Origin: Oscheius dolichura
Taxonomy: Eukaryota > Nematoda > Chromadorea > Rhabditida > Rhabditidae
Direction: 5' to 3'
DNA: 64,000 bases
Assembly (NCBI GenBank): GCA_932521035.1
Contig: OW051495.1
Coordinates: forward strand, 10,850,001-10,914,000
Positions 28,445 through 41,338 of the stretch are shown here, one piece after another. The notes beneath the pieces were generated by a model, which saw only the letters and a list, made by a program, of their open reading frames with translations, was not told where the DNA came from and ran no database searches. Position 1 is the first letter of the stretch. The number at the start of each line of letters is the position of its first letter. Position numbers and translations under genes: made by a program.

Positions 28445-29142
28445 AAGTGGAAACGGGAAAGAGGGGAGAGAAGTTGTTGTGTTTCTCGTCTCGTCTCGCT
28501 CGACCTGGATAATCGAGAGGACTCCCCGCAGAAGGGAACCATTAGCCGAGGGACCGGCGGACGACGGACAGCTGCTAGGCTGCTCGGAGACGACGAGAGA
28601 ACCCCCTTTATGGACATTTTCCATGGCAATAGACAAAGACAAAAAGGGTGGACACAAAAGGCCCTTTTCCATTTGTTCTCGTCAATCTCGGTTCCGATTC
28701 AATCCCTCCCTCGTCTGTTCAAATAATTCAGAAAACGATGTGGAAAAGAGAGCAGCCGGCTGCTTGAATTTGGAATGATAATGTGAAGTGGCAATTCTGG
28801 ACACTGCGCCGCTCGTGGAATCTTTGACTCTCTACTGAATAATTTCCATGCAAACTTCACGTTTACGGCTTAACGGAGGGGCCCAGCCGTTTTTGATCAA
28901 CATGTCGAGGAGTACTCACTCAAAGGCGGAGGAATTTTGCACTCGAATGTGCGAAAGAGAAAAATATAGAGCGAGAAAATCATAGATAAATTCTTGGGGG
29001 AATTTGAGGATAATTAAAGGAAAAGATACAACAAAAAATCGGAAAGACTACCTAGCCTCATGAGAGTTTTTCAATTCATCTCCTAATGACCTCCTAGGGC
29101 TGTCCGAGTAGTTTAGTGGCTGTCTCTAGCCCCTGCAATTTG

Positions 29143-29156
29143 CCCCCCCCCCCCCC
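29143..29156 (+). repeat. C14 homopolymer
   Basis: A run of about 14 cytosines, 700 bases from the G15 run. Together they form an inverted pair of homopolymers that could pair with each other in single-stranded DNA. Confidence 0.85.
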
Positions 29157-30445
29157 TTCCATGCAAACTCGCGTTGCGGCAATTTCATAAGGACTACAGA
29201 GAGACCCTGTGGGAAAAAGCACGTCGCACTGCACTAAATGACCCCTAATAATGGCATTATTATCCGTTCTCTTGGTTGATTGCTGCCTATTATTCAAAGA
29301 AAGGCTGCGTGTGTGGGTCGGGAAAAGCTACGCGCCTTTCTGAGAGAGAGAGAGAGAGAGAGTAGTCCAGAAACTCCCGTTTAATTTGACAAGTTGATAA
29401 AAAGGTCTTTTTGAGAGAGGGGGTCAACTCAAGGTTAAGGGGACTGCTTCTACTGTCAAAAGAAGGGGAGGAGGCACTGTCTAGACAAAGGGGCGAGGGA
29501 CAACCGGGTCACAGACTATCTGATCCCGGGAAAAAAGGCTTACGAGTCAGAAGAAGTACTCAAAGGTGGTACTGGAGTCTCTCTCTAAGAGAGTGCCTTA
29601 CAACTTGTCTTAGTCGGAGAAAATAGAGATTGGCATCACATTGAGGCAGCATGGAATTGGCGGAGGGCAGCCGGTCGGAAATGATGAGAGAGACCGGCAG
29701 GACGTGAAAAGGCCAAGAGGTCGCAGAGTCTAGGCAGTTGGCAAATACTGCTGAGTTTACAGAAAGTGATGGTGCTGGTGGCGATGGAACAAAATCCTTA
29801 TTCCCAAGGGGGGCAATAATGACTCTTTGAACTTAGTGGTCTTTTTTATTGGGGTCTCTCCTTCGATATGACTCGGTCCCCTTGTCAATTGACCATAAAA
29901 GGGTTATACTGCCACGCCTCAAGGTCATCACTAAAAGGAATTCCTTCTTGGTAAACTTCTGAAACGGCTCACACATCAGTCTCATGGGAAAACTGGCGAG
30001 AGAGAGGGGATTGACGTCTTTCTTTTGGGAAAATAGACGGCCTATTTAGAGAAGAAGATATTTTTACACATTTTGGTCGGTACTGTAAACTGTGGAGTTG
30101 ACAGAAAAACCTCAAAGTTGACAGAAAGAAACTCTCTGGTGCAGAGCTGAGCGTCCGGCAAACACACGGACAGATAAGACTTCAAGGGAATTTGGCGGAT
30201 GAGGGGGAGATCCTCTTTAAAAAACGAATACTCATAGGAAGATTATCATTTTTTTAGAGGAGCAGGCATTTTTTTGGAAAGGGCTGACTGAAGCTGGACT
30301 TTTGATTCCTTTCTTTTCCGGGCAGAGAGATCTTTATCAAAAAGTAGACTGACCGGTAAAGACTGTTAGAACGCAAAGAAGAGTTGTCGATTTAGCGCAA
30401 TGGCAACATTTGTGCACGTGCTTCACAAGCGTGATAAACACGTAC

Positions 30446-30484
30446 CTGCCGAAGGCAAATTCCAAGTTTCCCTCGGAAGATCAT
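30446..30484 (-). CDS. possible distant first exon of the zinc-finger gene
   Basis: On minus, an ATG opens MIFRGKLGICLRQ and meets a gtacgt donor in phase 0, as needed by the zinc-finger exon at 22220, which starts with codons for RMFEYD. A GA-rich tract lies about 90 bases upstream. The implied intron is 8.2 kb. This is a guess based on phase and position, with no domain support. Confidence 0.22.
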
Positions 30485-31707
30485 AGATAAATAAACATGA
30501 GCTATGCAAAGAGCAAAAAAATAGAGAAATTTCCAGATAATCTGGAGGGGGTGAGGGCAGAGAAAGGGAGAAAAGAGAGAGAGAGAGAGAGAGATGACCT
30601 CTAACAAATTTAGACCCGAGATGGTGATAAACAGAGGGGACGAGGGGGGAAGTATATCTGCGGTGGAAAATATTTCTCTGTAATCATTTAGAGCAAATAA
30701 ATCGGATGTTGGGAAGAAAACGCAGCTGGATAGTGAGAGAGAATTGGACACAGCTCACATGTCCTTGTGGGAAATTGCGTAATATAAGACAGAGAAAAGG
30801 GAAGACCGAATCGGGATGGGGTGGTCCTCGGGTTTGCGCGTGCGCATCCAAGTTGTAATAAGGAAGGAAGGCATTCCAGAAGGCGAGAGAATAGCCGAGG
30901 CATGTTTCGATCATCGCTTCTGAACTATCTTTTCTTCTGATTCTTGATGACTCTACGTCACTTTTTTGTGTGTATCTGTCTCTCTCTCTCTGCCTTTCTC
31001 CAAACTACAGGTTCCTCTGAGGTACACAGACACGGGGTCGCGAGAGAGAGAAGAAGAACAGTTCTGTTGATTGACCTCCCTCCTCCTATCCCAGAAATAC
31101 GTGTCATCTCTCTAGGAAATCGTGAAGAGAGAGAGAGAGAGAAAAAACAGAGACAGCTGAAGTGACCGCCCGGCCCGTTCGGTTTCACACGGGGGGACCA
31201 CGCTTGACCTTGCTTGGGCCCCATCAAAACGAGTTCTATGCCTATGTATGTCGAGAGTATTCAACAAGAAGAAATCGCCTTTGCCTCGCCCTCCACGAGA
31301 GTGAGAAGAAGAAAGGAGAAGTAAATATTCACAATAGGAGGAGAGGGGGCAGGGAGGGGAAAACCGAAACTGTTTACGTACATGGGGGAAATGGGTCGTA
31401 GTCATGAGACAAAGGTGTAGTGACCGCGCAGAGGGGGCGAGTGTCTTACACTCTTTTCTTTCAACCTTGGCCAGTCAAAATTGATTCCAACCCATATGGT
31501 CCCCGTCTGGTAAACGGCCGACACCTCGTACATCCATTTATTTCTTCTCCTTCGACCGCCATCAGTCTCCCTCTTGAGTCACAACTGTTTACTTCCCACT
31601 TATGGCGGGAAATTCTGACTTACAACTGCTGGGGGAGGCACGAGTAAAGAGTAGTAAGTGGGGCCAACCTCAAAAGCTAAGCCGTTCCGGTCTGTCCCGC
31701 TGTTTGA

Positions 31708-31968
31708 CTAGAATACGTAACCCCCGGGGTTAATCGGCGTTGTTTGCCGTCGGTAGCGCCCTCTGCCGTAGCTGTTGCCGCCCGGTGAAAAACCCCCATG
31801 TGCCGTTGTGACAGGCATTCTCTCACTGTGTGTATTGTTCAGGGCCATAGAGCATGAAAGACAGTAGAGAATTTGATAAAGAAGGACAGCGATTATAATA
31901 TAGAGCTCAAGACTGTACAATTCCTCACGGAGAAGCCGTAAAGTCTCGAAAATATGGGAGAAAAACAC
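31708..31968 (-). CDS. possible small membrane protein exon with Gly/Tyr/Arg-rich tail
   Basis: An open frame of about 86 codons on minus has no ATG at its left end, so it would need an upstream exon. It contains a hydrophobic segment, LYIIIAVLLYQILYCLSCSM, then SPGGNSYGRGRYRR and an end at NPGGYVF. The layout (one membrane span plus a glycine-rich basic tail) looks protein-like, and the stretch is isolated within non-coding DNA. It could also be a chance open frame. Confidence 0.3.
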   Translation of the reverse strand: MFFSHIFETLRLLREELYSLELYIIIAVLLYQILYCLSCSMALNNTHSERMPVTTAHGGFSPGGNSYGRGRYRRQTTPINPGGYVF

Positions 31969-33029
31969 CAGAGTCGACGGTATTACGCTTCGAGGTCAAA
32001 AACTCAAGAAAGCTCCGCCCTGAATTCAAATGTTGAGAATAATAAGTTGTTTTGACAGGGTATGCTAATTAATTTCTGCGAGAACGCGTTCAATTACTAA
32101 AAATGACCGAAAAGGTTACCTGGCACACCTTTGAGCGGTCTGAAAACATGGTTAATGTTGTGATCTCTGATAGTCACCAAATGTGCCCTCCTAGTTCTCA
32201 TGCAAATGAGAAACTGTCTGCCCCCTATGCTAATAACACTCGACGAGACCTTCACTGCCCTCTTCATCATTTAACACCTAGCAAGTTATAATTAGACGCA
32301 TTTGGTTCCGGACACGTTATCTGTGCAGCGGTTTAGAAGAGAGATCGCATGCTGTTTTTCAGTCATATGGAGTTATTTGTCTCGCAGTATGGTTGTACTC
32401 GCAATCATGCGAGGGACTCACATCAAATCCGTCAGCGCAAGCTTTTTTGTCAGCTAGTGTGGCACGCGAGATTACCTATTCTGCCAGGGCTCCAGTTTTG
32501 ATCGACTGGAAGTAACCGACAAACTACATCTGTTGTTCAAAGCCGTCAGTATTGTTTCTCATAATCGCGGGTGTTATTCTGGTCGCGATTAGATAAACTG
32601 ACAATCAAGATCACTCGCTCTCGAACACACAACACGTAAATTTCGAAGCGGGAGAGAACCCGCTTGCCGTAGCTGCTGCCGCGACCCCCGTTTTACCACG
32701 TTTTTTCTTTAGCAAACAATCTATGTACACAGGCACATGTTCATGGCACCTCAGCTCAAATAGCTTCTAGACTCTTCTGTCTCACACTTGCTACAAGTTG
32801 GAAAGGTTAAAATAGGCGGAGAGAGGGAGAGAGAGTGGAATGGAAGGAGGGAAAAATTACTAACCATATGAAAAATACACGAGGATGACAGGTTTCCGGG
32901 TAGGATTTACATTTATTGCGTGGCTCGGGAGCGGACGGATTATGAACATGGCGCCTGGCTGCGTAACATCAACCAGTGTTTGTAGAAGTTCAGTTAACAC
33001 CCGGGGAATAAGGAGGGCTGAAGGCGAAT

Positions 33030-34588
33030 TCACACGGAGGTTGGGCTGGGAAGCGGCGTCGCCATCTCCTTATTTTCCTGAAATTGTCAAATTGATTTAG
33101 GCAAAGGAGTTGACTGCGGGTAAGTAGCATGAAAAAGGGGCTCACCATGTTTATAAATCGTTCCTTTCCAATGATAGTAAGCCATCGGAAGAAGACCAGA
33201 GAAAGAAGGAGGATACAGGCTCCGATCAACACTGAAGACGTTTTTTAAATTCAAGTTGTATCCTCTAAATTTACATAGAACATAGTGTGGCTTGGTCATC
33301 ATGAAGCCAAGAATCGCCACTGTCTGTAGCACGTAGATGAGGAAGGCCAAGGTCTGAAAAATGAAAAGGGCTTCCCCCACCGGCTACCTAATCAACCTTT
33401 CTATGGAAATGTGATCCGAGAAAGCTGCCCAAAGGAGCAAAAAGAACAACGACAGGAATGCAAACTTTGACGTAATCCCAGGCGTCGGGAACGATGTCCG
33501 CCACCCAGACGGCTCGATAATAGACGCCGATGAGGCTATCCAGAGCTGGAAGGGACAGTATCCCGTCCAAAGGGGATTCTCACCCATGAGGACGACGGAA
33601 GTTGGAGTGGCAATCTTCTCGCTAACTCGGAAGAACAAAGTCAGCACGGAGAAGATGGCAATATCTACCCCTGACCCGGCGATGGAGGTGAAGATGCCGC
33701 CGATGAAGCCGGAAAGGAGCAGGACCGGGATTCCAATGGATCCAATATCAGCTCTCGGTCGAATTCTTCTCTTGTCCGTATGGTTTAGAAGAAACAAAGC
33801 AATGGCAAACGAGCCCCAGATAGAGACAAATAGCATTTTCTTGGCTTCTGGTATCAAATATTGGTCAATCTGAAAGAAGCCACTGTAAATTCGCCTGTAC
33901 TCCTTACATATAAGGAGCCAACCACAAAACCAGGAATTGATCCCAATCCTCCAAATATTATTGCCGCTTTTTCGATTTGTATGTTCATGTAAAATATGGA
34001 GAAAGTGGCACAAGAGAGACCTGTTGTCTTTGCTGTTTATGGTATCAACCGGTACAACCTACCGATTGACTGGATGGTCAAGGTGAAGTCTCTAACAACT
34101 TCCGGTAAGACATTCAGGAATATTGTCATAATAGGAAAGGCTACAGCTCCCCCTCCCACGCTGGTCATTCCACCCATGGTTGCTCCAGCGACCATAACTA
34201 GGCAAACAGGCCAAAGATTAGGAAAAAGCGGCAACCAATTGTAACGGAACGCTGTGAGCCACCAGAGCACCTAAAAGGGAGGGTGATATAATTTATAAAA
34301 GTAAGAAAACCTGAACAATGGTAAAAGGAACCAGTACAGCTACATATTTCCTATATTTATCTAGAAATTCTTGAAAATTGTCAGGAGCCTCGACGTCTTC
34401 TTCTCTTTTCTGTCCTGGAAGCGGGGACAAAAGATAAATAACGAACGAAACTGTACCTTCCCAGAAGAATTTTGAAAAGAAGCATTTTGCTTTGGTGGAA
34501 GGCATGGAGAAGTGAACACAGTCCAGACGAATTGTCTCCGATTGACTGATTATCGACGATCGTCTTGTCAATTACACAACTTGGCCAT
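33030..34588 (-). CDS. TauE/SafE (TSUP) family membrane transporter
   Basis: Ten exons join in phase to 389 residues: 34588-34581, 34545-34457, 34414-34311, 34270-34063, 34020-33908, 33869-33584, 33545-33397, 33353-33275, 33231-33146 and 33077-33030. The first half-repeat has PVCLVMVAGATMGGMTSVGGG followed by AFPIM. The second has LLSGFIGGIFTSIAGSGVD. This glycine-rich pair is the hallmark of the TauE/SafE family, putative sulphite/sulphonate-type anion exporters. SIFYMNIQ and the tail MENKEMATPLPSP match the layout of animal members. About eight membrane spans are visible. Exon 1 has only eight bases, so the start is the least certain part. Substrate is unknown. Confidence 0.88.
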
Positions 34589-35602
34589 ACTTTAACAGCA
34601 AATGTTCTGTCCAATTGGTGAATATTTCAAACCTTTCGAACCAAACGAAAAAAAACTCAACGAACCAGTTGTTTTCCTTCTCTTTATTTTGCGTTGGAAA
34701 AAATAGTAAATCAACGAGTTACGAGGAAACCATTAGCGAGCTGTCGAAAGCAACATGAACCGGTTTGTGTTCCTTTCTGAAAAGGCCCTAAATCATGTCC
34801 TTGGTTATTTGGTTTTCGACTGCTAACATTCCGTGTTTGCAGCCTGGTAAAGCAAAAGATTGTCTCACATAACACATAAATCTGAAATCTACCTACCGTA
34901 GTCTAATGTTATGCTCTCGTCGGCTCCAAAAATGTCTGGAGTTTTTTTCTTTTAGTGGAAAACATGGAAATATAGTTTTCTTGATGAAATATTACATATG
35001 GAATAAGTTGTCGACCTCTAGCGTACAACTCGATTGTTCTTCAAGGTGCTCAAACTACACGCAGATGACGGCGGGTCTCGAGGACCTCCTTTTTCAGGTT
35101 CCTGTAAGGAAGACATTAATCTCGGAAAGGAAATGAGGATACGGATGTGTGCAAAGGTTACAGAGTGGACCAAAACAAGATGATCAGAAATTGAAGCTAT
35201 CCTTATCCGTAATTTCTGTTAGTTTTCTTGGATCTCTGATAAATTTTACCGAGCCAGAAAACATAACATAAACCAAAGGAAACAAAGACATTCGCGGAGA
35301 ATTTATATCCCGTCTTCCTGTTTTCTGACCACTGTTCATTCCGCGTTTACGTCTGGATATTGTCAGCCGTCAAGCGAACCATAGTTCGAAATTATTCCGA
35401 TGATTTATGGAATGCCCCCACCATTAGATTCCGTTGATTTAAAATGATACGGATCCTGTGCATTTTGTTTTTCCTTTGCTCTTTTAATTATTCAAACACG
35501 TGATCAATTATTATCTCTCATTTATATAGAGACCACCTGTTTTCTGCATATTTTATATCCGTCCATCATAATTTTTCCGTATCACGTAATCTCTCGGAGG
35601 AA
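34589..35602. other. intergenic, probable divergent promoter region
   Basis: About 1 kb between the transporter (minus) and the Srbc-like receptor (plus), whose start codons face away from each other. No coding signal was seen. The interval should hold both promoters. Confidence 0.5.
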
Positions 35603-37828
35603 ATGTCCACGCCCTTCACTGATTATCCCTCCACCGAGCAGGTTGGTCGGGTAGTCCTTCCTCCTCCGACCATTATGATCACCAACACAGTCTGTTTAAT
35701 TGTTGATATATTCCTGCTGATTGTTTGTGTTCTACAAATATTCGCTAATCTACTAGTTCTCGTTGTTTGGGTTTCCAGAAGGAAGTTGAGGTTTTTGAAA
35801 CTTCAGGAACTCTCAAAATTAAAGGTGTTTAGAACAAATGATAACCTTATTCTACTGGTATCTCTGGCATTCATTGACTTCGTCTATGCAGTGCTACAAT
35901 TTCCTTATTTGATCATTCTAATTATTGGGTGGAAGCCAAATGGTATTTTTTTTTGTTTACCTGAAAATCAGAGTGCCACAATATCAGGATATCTTCGGGG
36001 AAAGCGTTACTGGAAACCCCTTTACAATAGCCCAACTTTTTATTGAAACCCGGAAACTTCTTTCTCAAAATTGTGACCAGTTTCACTTGAGGAAATCACA
36101 ACTCATCGATTTCTACAGTAAGACTCATATCTTCCGTAGAAACCTTTCAAAAATAGGAAACGGGCAGAGATCTTTTCCGATCTTTGTAATTTGCCCTTTT
36201 TTCGCAGAACGTTTCTCAGAAATCATGGCTACAATGTCCTGAATAGGTTCAATTATCGTTACATTATGCTTGGCTGCCTTTTTAAATCAAAGCTCTTCAT
36301 TCCACCTACCCACGGTTCAAAATCTTCCACCAGAGAAAAAAGCATGCGCATGTAGCAAGAAATGAATAGACGATGTGAATATGCGCAATTATGAAGAAAC
36401 CAGGTTAAAAGAGGAGCGAAGCTGAAACGACGAAGCTGGCGTTAACACGGAACAGTCCTTTCTGTACCAGAAAGGCTGCTAAATGAAATGTCATCTGTAG
36501 AAAAGAGCGGGTATGGGGTCCTAAACTGAGTGTTTTACAGTAACCTGCAAATAGAAAAAAACACATCTTCCTTGTTCTTTTGTCGAGTAAGCCTCCCCGT
36601 CCCCGTATAGGGCATTTATTTTTATTATAACGAGATTAATTACAACTTTCCGCTGATTAGATTTCATAAATCAAAAAATCGTCTACCAATATGAGGCAGA
36701 TATTCCAGGCCAACTTTTCAATTACAATCCGTGGGTTATTGTGCCGCTAGTTGGACCGTCCGCGGCCCTGATGAAGAGCGGTTGCACCGTGACGACAGCT
36801 ATCGCCCTGGATAGAATTCTGGCCTTTTATTTTCCTATTAAATATTATCAACTGTCAAAAAGATAGTAAGTTAAAGCTAGGCAGGCAAATTAATCGAAGT
36901 CCTACAGTTGGTGTACGGCTGCCTTCATTTTTGCCATACTTATGGCCTTCTTCGACTGGCTGGTACTCCAGTTTACCGTGACTATTGTCGAGAAACCGGA
37001 ATGTTCATCGTTCGGATGCTTCACAAACGATGTAAGTTTCCAAAAAAAATGGCGGAAACTTCCACATGGAAGAATTCTAATGGGCCGAGATCTATGATCC
37101 CCCTTCTTGAGTTTTCTTTCTTTTTCATTTATTTTTTCCAATAAACGAAAAAGGACTCCAAGACAGCTGTTTCGGTTTCTTCTGTGTTTATAAGACCGAA
37201 TTCACCTTTTTCAGGACTTTCGCGCTTATTGGGGACTTTCGAACATGTTGATGAACTTGGCCAGCTGTCTCCTGACCGTTCTCATTATCTATCACCTGAA
37301 AAACAGACCGGGTCTAGTCACGGAGGTAGAGAAGGCAAATAGAGGAAAAATAGACAAAAGCGTAGGTTATTGCTTGTCCTCTTCTATTCACCGCCAAGTT
37401 CTAGGCCAATCGAGTAGCAATCTACATTCTCCTGGTCTCTGCTCTGATCGGCGTCGTTCCCGGCTGCATGAATGGAGTCGGCACGATTGTTAACATACCG
37501 GTAGAGCTTATACAAGACCAAAGATTATCAAATGTTAGCTTCTTGATGAAATTTCCTTCTTCGTTGGTACGAGCGCCACTCTGTCGGGACTTTCCCATGC
37601 CTTTATCTTCGCCATGGCGCATAGAGATATCCAACGGGCCATCCTCGCCATGTTCGGAATCAAAAAAATATCCAACCATCAAATGCCAGTCGCAAGTTTT
37701 CTCCGGCCCAGTCAGGTATATTCCTTTATATCGGTTTAATGTTAACCCAGTGATTTCAGTCAACGTCGACGGTAACTGCTTTGCCATCCTCGAATGGTCG
37801 CGTGTTCCACATCTCCATGCGTAAATGA
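35603..37828 (+). CDS. serpentine 7TM chemoreceptor, Srbc-like
   Basis: Seven exons join in phase to 385 residues: 35603-35942, 36661-36865, 36908-37031, 37215-37361, 37405-37500, 37539-37715 and 37760-37828. TM1 contains FLLIVCVLQIFANLLVLVVW. TM3 ends with IALDRILAFYFPIKYY, the DR..A..FP..Y motif of Srbc/Srsx-type receptors. After TM7 comes MAHRDIQRAILAMFG, again family-like. ECL2 has a CSSFGC pair. The second intron phase makes the product run KPNDFINQK. A chemosensory GPCR role follows from the family; the ligand is unknown. AATAAA lies near 37885. Confidence 0.85.
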
Positions 37829-38053
37829 ACCCTTTATTGGAATACACGTGTACTGTGCATTTGATGAAATGGGGAGTAGAATGCAATAAATCTTTATTAC
37901 CCCTTATTTCTCATGGAATCATGAAGCGAAAAGTTATCATTTGCTGGCGCGGTAACGTTACCTTGCCAATCAAAAATGCAAGAAAGCAATAATGCTCAGA
38001 AGTTAGCTGTATAGCTCGCAAAGAGACTGCTACCCCAAAAAGAGCAGAACGTT

Positions 38054-39354
38054 TCAAATGGTCGCTTCGTTTCTTTGCGGTTTCCGTCGTAACGAACACC
38101 TTCGCTGCACAACGCCATTCTTCCTTGCAACTGGTCCGTTCCACTGCCGTTCCAACTCTATAAAGTACACGTTTCCGTGATCTTCTTGCGCATATTTTGG
38201 TTGAGAGCCACAAACGATAGATTTCAACACACTCCACAGATACGGGTTATAGCAGAGACCTCCAGCACCCATCAGAGGTCCATTCCTATAAAATTGTGTT
38301 TTTACGAGAAAGAGCAATGCTTACAGGGCTATGAATATATTGAAGAAGCAGTCAAGAAGTTGTTTTCGCTCTTCTTCAAAATAAGGCCAGTAAGCGCCAA
38401 CAAAGGCGGCAAAAGTGATACAATTCATGGCGGCAATGGAAATACAACCATTTCTAAGCAGCTAAAACAGAACAATTAATCAGGAGTGAAGAGAGAAAAA
38501 CAAACCTTTCCACACCAGATATTCTCGGCTAATTGAAATCTCAAACTCAAGGAATACTGATGGTTACAGTCCCTGAGATTTTTAACAGCATTGTATAAGA
38601 GTAGCGTATTACGGTAGCTATTCATAAAAAGCTGAATTATAAATGATTGTGGTTATGTGAAGACACCTTACCAACGCTCCCAATACCAAAACTACGAAAC
38701 CCCCAATGGCAACAGCCAGCCAATGCAGCCATTCTAAAGGGCTAGGTTGCATTTTGCAGGAAACAGCTCTTACGAAATGTGTAAGCAGCCGATCCAAAGC
38801 TGCAGAATAGAGTTGCACAGACAATAATGGCAACTGGTATCCATTTCCTCGGTCTTTTTTCGTAGTCTCGAATGTAATGCATAGCAAATTCCCGTTCAAT
38901 TGATAGCCAAAAGATACTGCAACACGTTCAAATTAAAAAGATAATCGAAGAAACCGACAAGGTCAAAATTAGTAGGAGGTAGTAGCTCTTGTAGAGAGAA
39001 CAGATCACGACAAGGGCAGTAGGGTCCGACTGGGCAGCTGAAAACCTTACTAGGGCGAGGCTACCTTCCTTACTATCGAGAGCAAAGAAGCCGCTTTGCT
39101 TCGCTAATATCAACAGGCGAGCAATAAGAAAAACAGCAAATTGAGGGAAAATGTAGAGGGTCAGAATCTGAGTGGTGTTTACCATAAATCATCCAACTTA
39201 GCCGTACCTTGATGTTGATATGCACCCGAACTCGTAGAGTGACCCAAATGATAGCCGCCAGAAGAGGATAGTTGGCAAAAATAATCAGAGTCTCGACGAT
39301 AAACCACAAGTTTAATTCTTCGGCATCTTTGGAATTGATATAGAAGAGCCTCAT
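38054..39354 (-). CDS. serpentine 7TM chemoreceptor, Sre family
   Basis: Exons 39354-39208, 39167-38959, 38916-38774, 38733-38672, 38631-38506, 38461-38325 and 38285-38054 give 351 residues. The diagnostic part follows TM3: IEREFAMHYIRDYEKRPRKW, the ER.fA..yi.DYEk pattern of Sre. Next comes YSLSLRFQLAEN, the conserved S.R.QL.EN of the intracellular loop. TM1 has ETLIIFANYPLLAAIIWVTL. The tail is basic (RRCSLRRKPQ). Exon 2 contains a 27-base GT...TTTTCAG segment that stays open in frame; I read it as coding because it is too short for an intron. The gene starts 182 bases after the MECR stop, on the same strand. Confidence 0.88.
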
Positions 39355-39535
39355 GACTGACGATAGGCCGAATCCAGTACTCGTGGAGAAGTCACGGCTG
39401 CTGCCCCCGTGAGCAGGTGATTTGTAGGTAACGAAGTTCCGTCATCATCCACGTCCGGTGCAACAGAACACGAACAGATGGAATTATTTTTACAGGGCAA
39501 TGGGGTAAATAACATCCTATGATATTTTTTACAGG

Positions 39536-40857
39536 CTACAGTTTTGAGAATTCGTTGTGGAAGACGATCAACTGTTTGGGATGGCCGCCTTCCATAGATC
39601 GCGAAATGGCAGTCTTGAAATCGTCGACTCGGACTCTGTCCATGGGGATGGCCGTCAGTTTGCCTTCTACTGCGAGCTTCTAAACTTTTGCTTAATTGAA
39701 AATCACACAGAAGGAAATCACCTGCAGGTCTTCGAGACATTTCTTGAACTCTAGTTCATTTTCTTCGCTCTGTCGAACCCACATTCCGATGGCCACTCCT
39801 CTCACTCGCAAATCGTTGAATACTATAGCAGATGTGGAAAACTGGTGAGCTTGTTTGGACATTCCACCTAGATTTTGACATAAATAGAGATATCATGATA
39901 AAGAGTACCATACACAATGCAGGTGCCTCCTCTTTCCAAAACTGAGGAAATTCTCAAGGCACTCTTGCCACCAACTCCATTTAGAGCAAGCTTGGGAGGA
40001 GCTGATAGTGTTTTTACAAACTGAAACCATTCACAATAAGTCATTTCAGAAGACAAATTACCTTTCTGCCGTCTTCCTCAAACTCCTCTTCTGTAAACAC
40101 GTGGTCCGCCCCAATTTTCCACAATTCTGTCTTCAACTGTCCGATGTCTTTTCTACTCCGTACAATATTGATCGTCTTGATTCCCCATGCTGGAGAGAAA
40201 TTCTTGGGATAATAAATAATAGACAGAGTACCTTTACACAATTGGATGACAGCTCGTCCTACTCCCGAATTGGCAGAGTTCTGTATGACGTAATCCCCTT
40301 TCCCAAGCTCAACGTAGTGTTTCAACATTACCCAGGCTGTCGGCGGGTTTATCATAAATGTCGCTGCGAAGTCCTACAAGGAAAGTACCAACAGCTTGAC
40401 AAACCTTACCAATGGGATTCTGCTGTCCAGTTTGATCAAGTCATCCTCTTCGACTATCGCATGTTGAGACCAAAATGGAGTTTTCAAAGCGTTCAAAATA
40501 GTGACCAAATCGCCTTCTCGTAACTTGGTTCCCGATCCTGCCTAGACATTTTCAAATAAGATTAATTTAATAAGAAAGCACCTTGATCACCCGGCCGACA
40601 CCTTCACTCCCGGCAATCACTGGCAACGTTTCCCTGATCGCGTAATTTCCTTGGACACGATTGATATCCAATGGATTTACTGGAGAAGCGATCCATTGGA
40701 CAAGAACTTCACCATCTTTTGGCTCTGTAGATACGTCAACTGTTGTCAGTTCAAGGTTCTAAATAAATAATCGTAGGCAAATAGATGGCATAAATATCAC
40801 CTGTCGAGGATCTCCAAACTTTTTATAGATGATTGCTTTGCTTTTTAGAATAGCCAT
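39536..40857 (-). CDS. mecr: enoyl-thioester reductase, MECR/ETR1 family
   Basis: Eight exons give 345 residues: 40857-40801, 40758-40582, 40541-40410, 40373-40232, 40189-40062, 40020-39909, 39867-39722 and 39679-39536. It is a medium-chain dehydrogenase/reductase that reduces trans-2-enoyl thioesters with NADPH in mitochondrial fatty-acid synthesis. Seen: NPLDINRVQGNYAIRE with the conserved catalytic-type Tyr, VIAGSEGVGRV, the Rossmann stretch QNSANSGVGRAVIQL, TINIVRSRKDI, GADHVFTEEE, LALNGVGGKSALR and the late RGVAIGMWV. The model begins MAILKSKAIIYKKFGDP, directly on the catalytic domain, so no long mitochondrial presequence is visible. Either targeting is unusual or a 5' exon is missed. 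It is divergent from XRCC1, 481 bases away. Confidence 0.92.
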
Positions 40858-41338
40858 GGTGGGGAAAGCGGCAAATAAGATGGGTTCGATTGATTAGGGT
40901 CGCGTGTTCCTTGTACTAGGTTATCATGGACCAGGGCAAGACTAGACTTGGGTCGATCTGTTCCTAAAAATTAAAAAAAAATCCTCTTGAAACTAGCTTT
41001 CTGCAGTGCTTCTTTCTCGACTATTCTCTCTTCCAATAAATCTGGTATTGCCAAAGCATTTCAGGGCATATGGACGATGAAGAGAGCATAGTTCATCTTT
41101 GATTGTTTCTAACATTTTCATAACTATCGAATAATGCGTAATCTGCAATACCTTTCTACTATATTGATTAAAAATTATTTGTAAATTAAAAGCGAAAATG
41201 ATGCGTCTTTGAAGGATGAAAATGATCAGATAATGTTTGAGACGTTTGCGTCTACGTACTTTTTTGAATCCAAGATTTATTTACACATACTCTAGTTTTA
41301 CGCCCCTTTAATGTTCCCTATCCGTTCTGAATTCTCAG

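Larger units (their letters stand above)
22221..33029. other. 10.8 kb gene-poor interval
   Basis: No protein-like multi-exon gene could be built here on either strand. The DNA is rich in GA/CT tracts (around 24464, 25319, 29341, 30573 and 31126), with a G15 run near 28430 and a C14 run near 29143. Many short open frames occur but lack matching splice partners. It may be the 5' regulatory region or first intron of the zinc-finger gene; see the separate entries at 30446 and 31708. Confidence 0.5.

Noticed and set aside
39035..39061. 27-base intron in the Sre gene
   Set aside because: It has GT...TTTTCAG ends, but 27 bases is too short and the frame is open through it.
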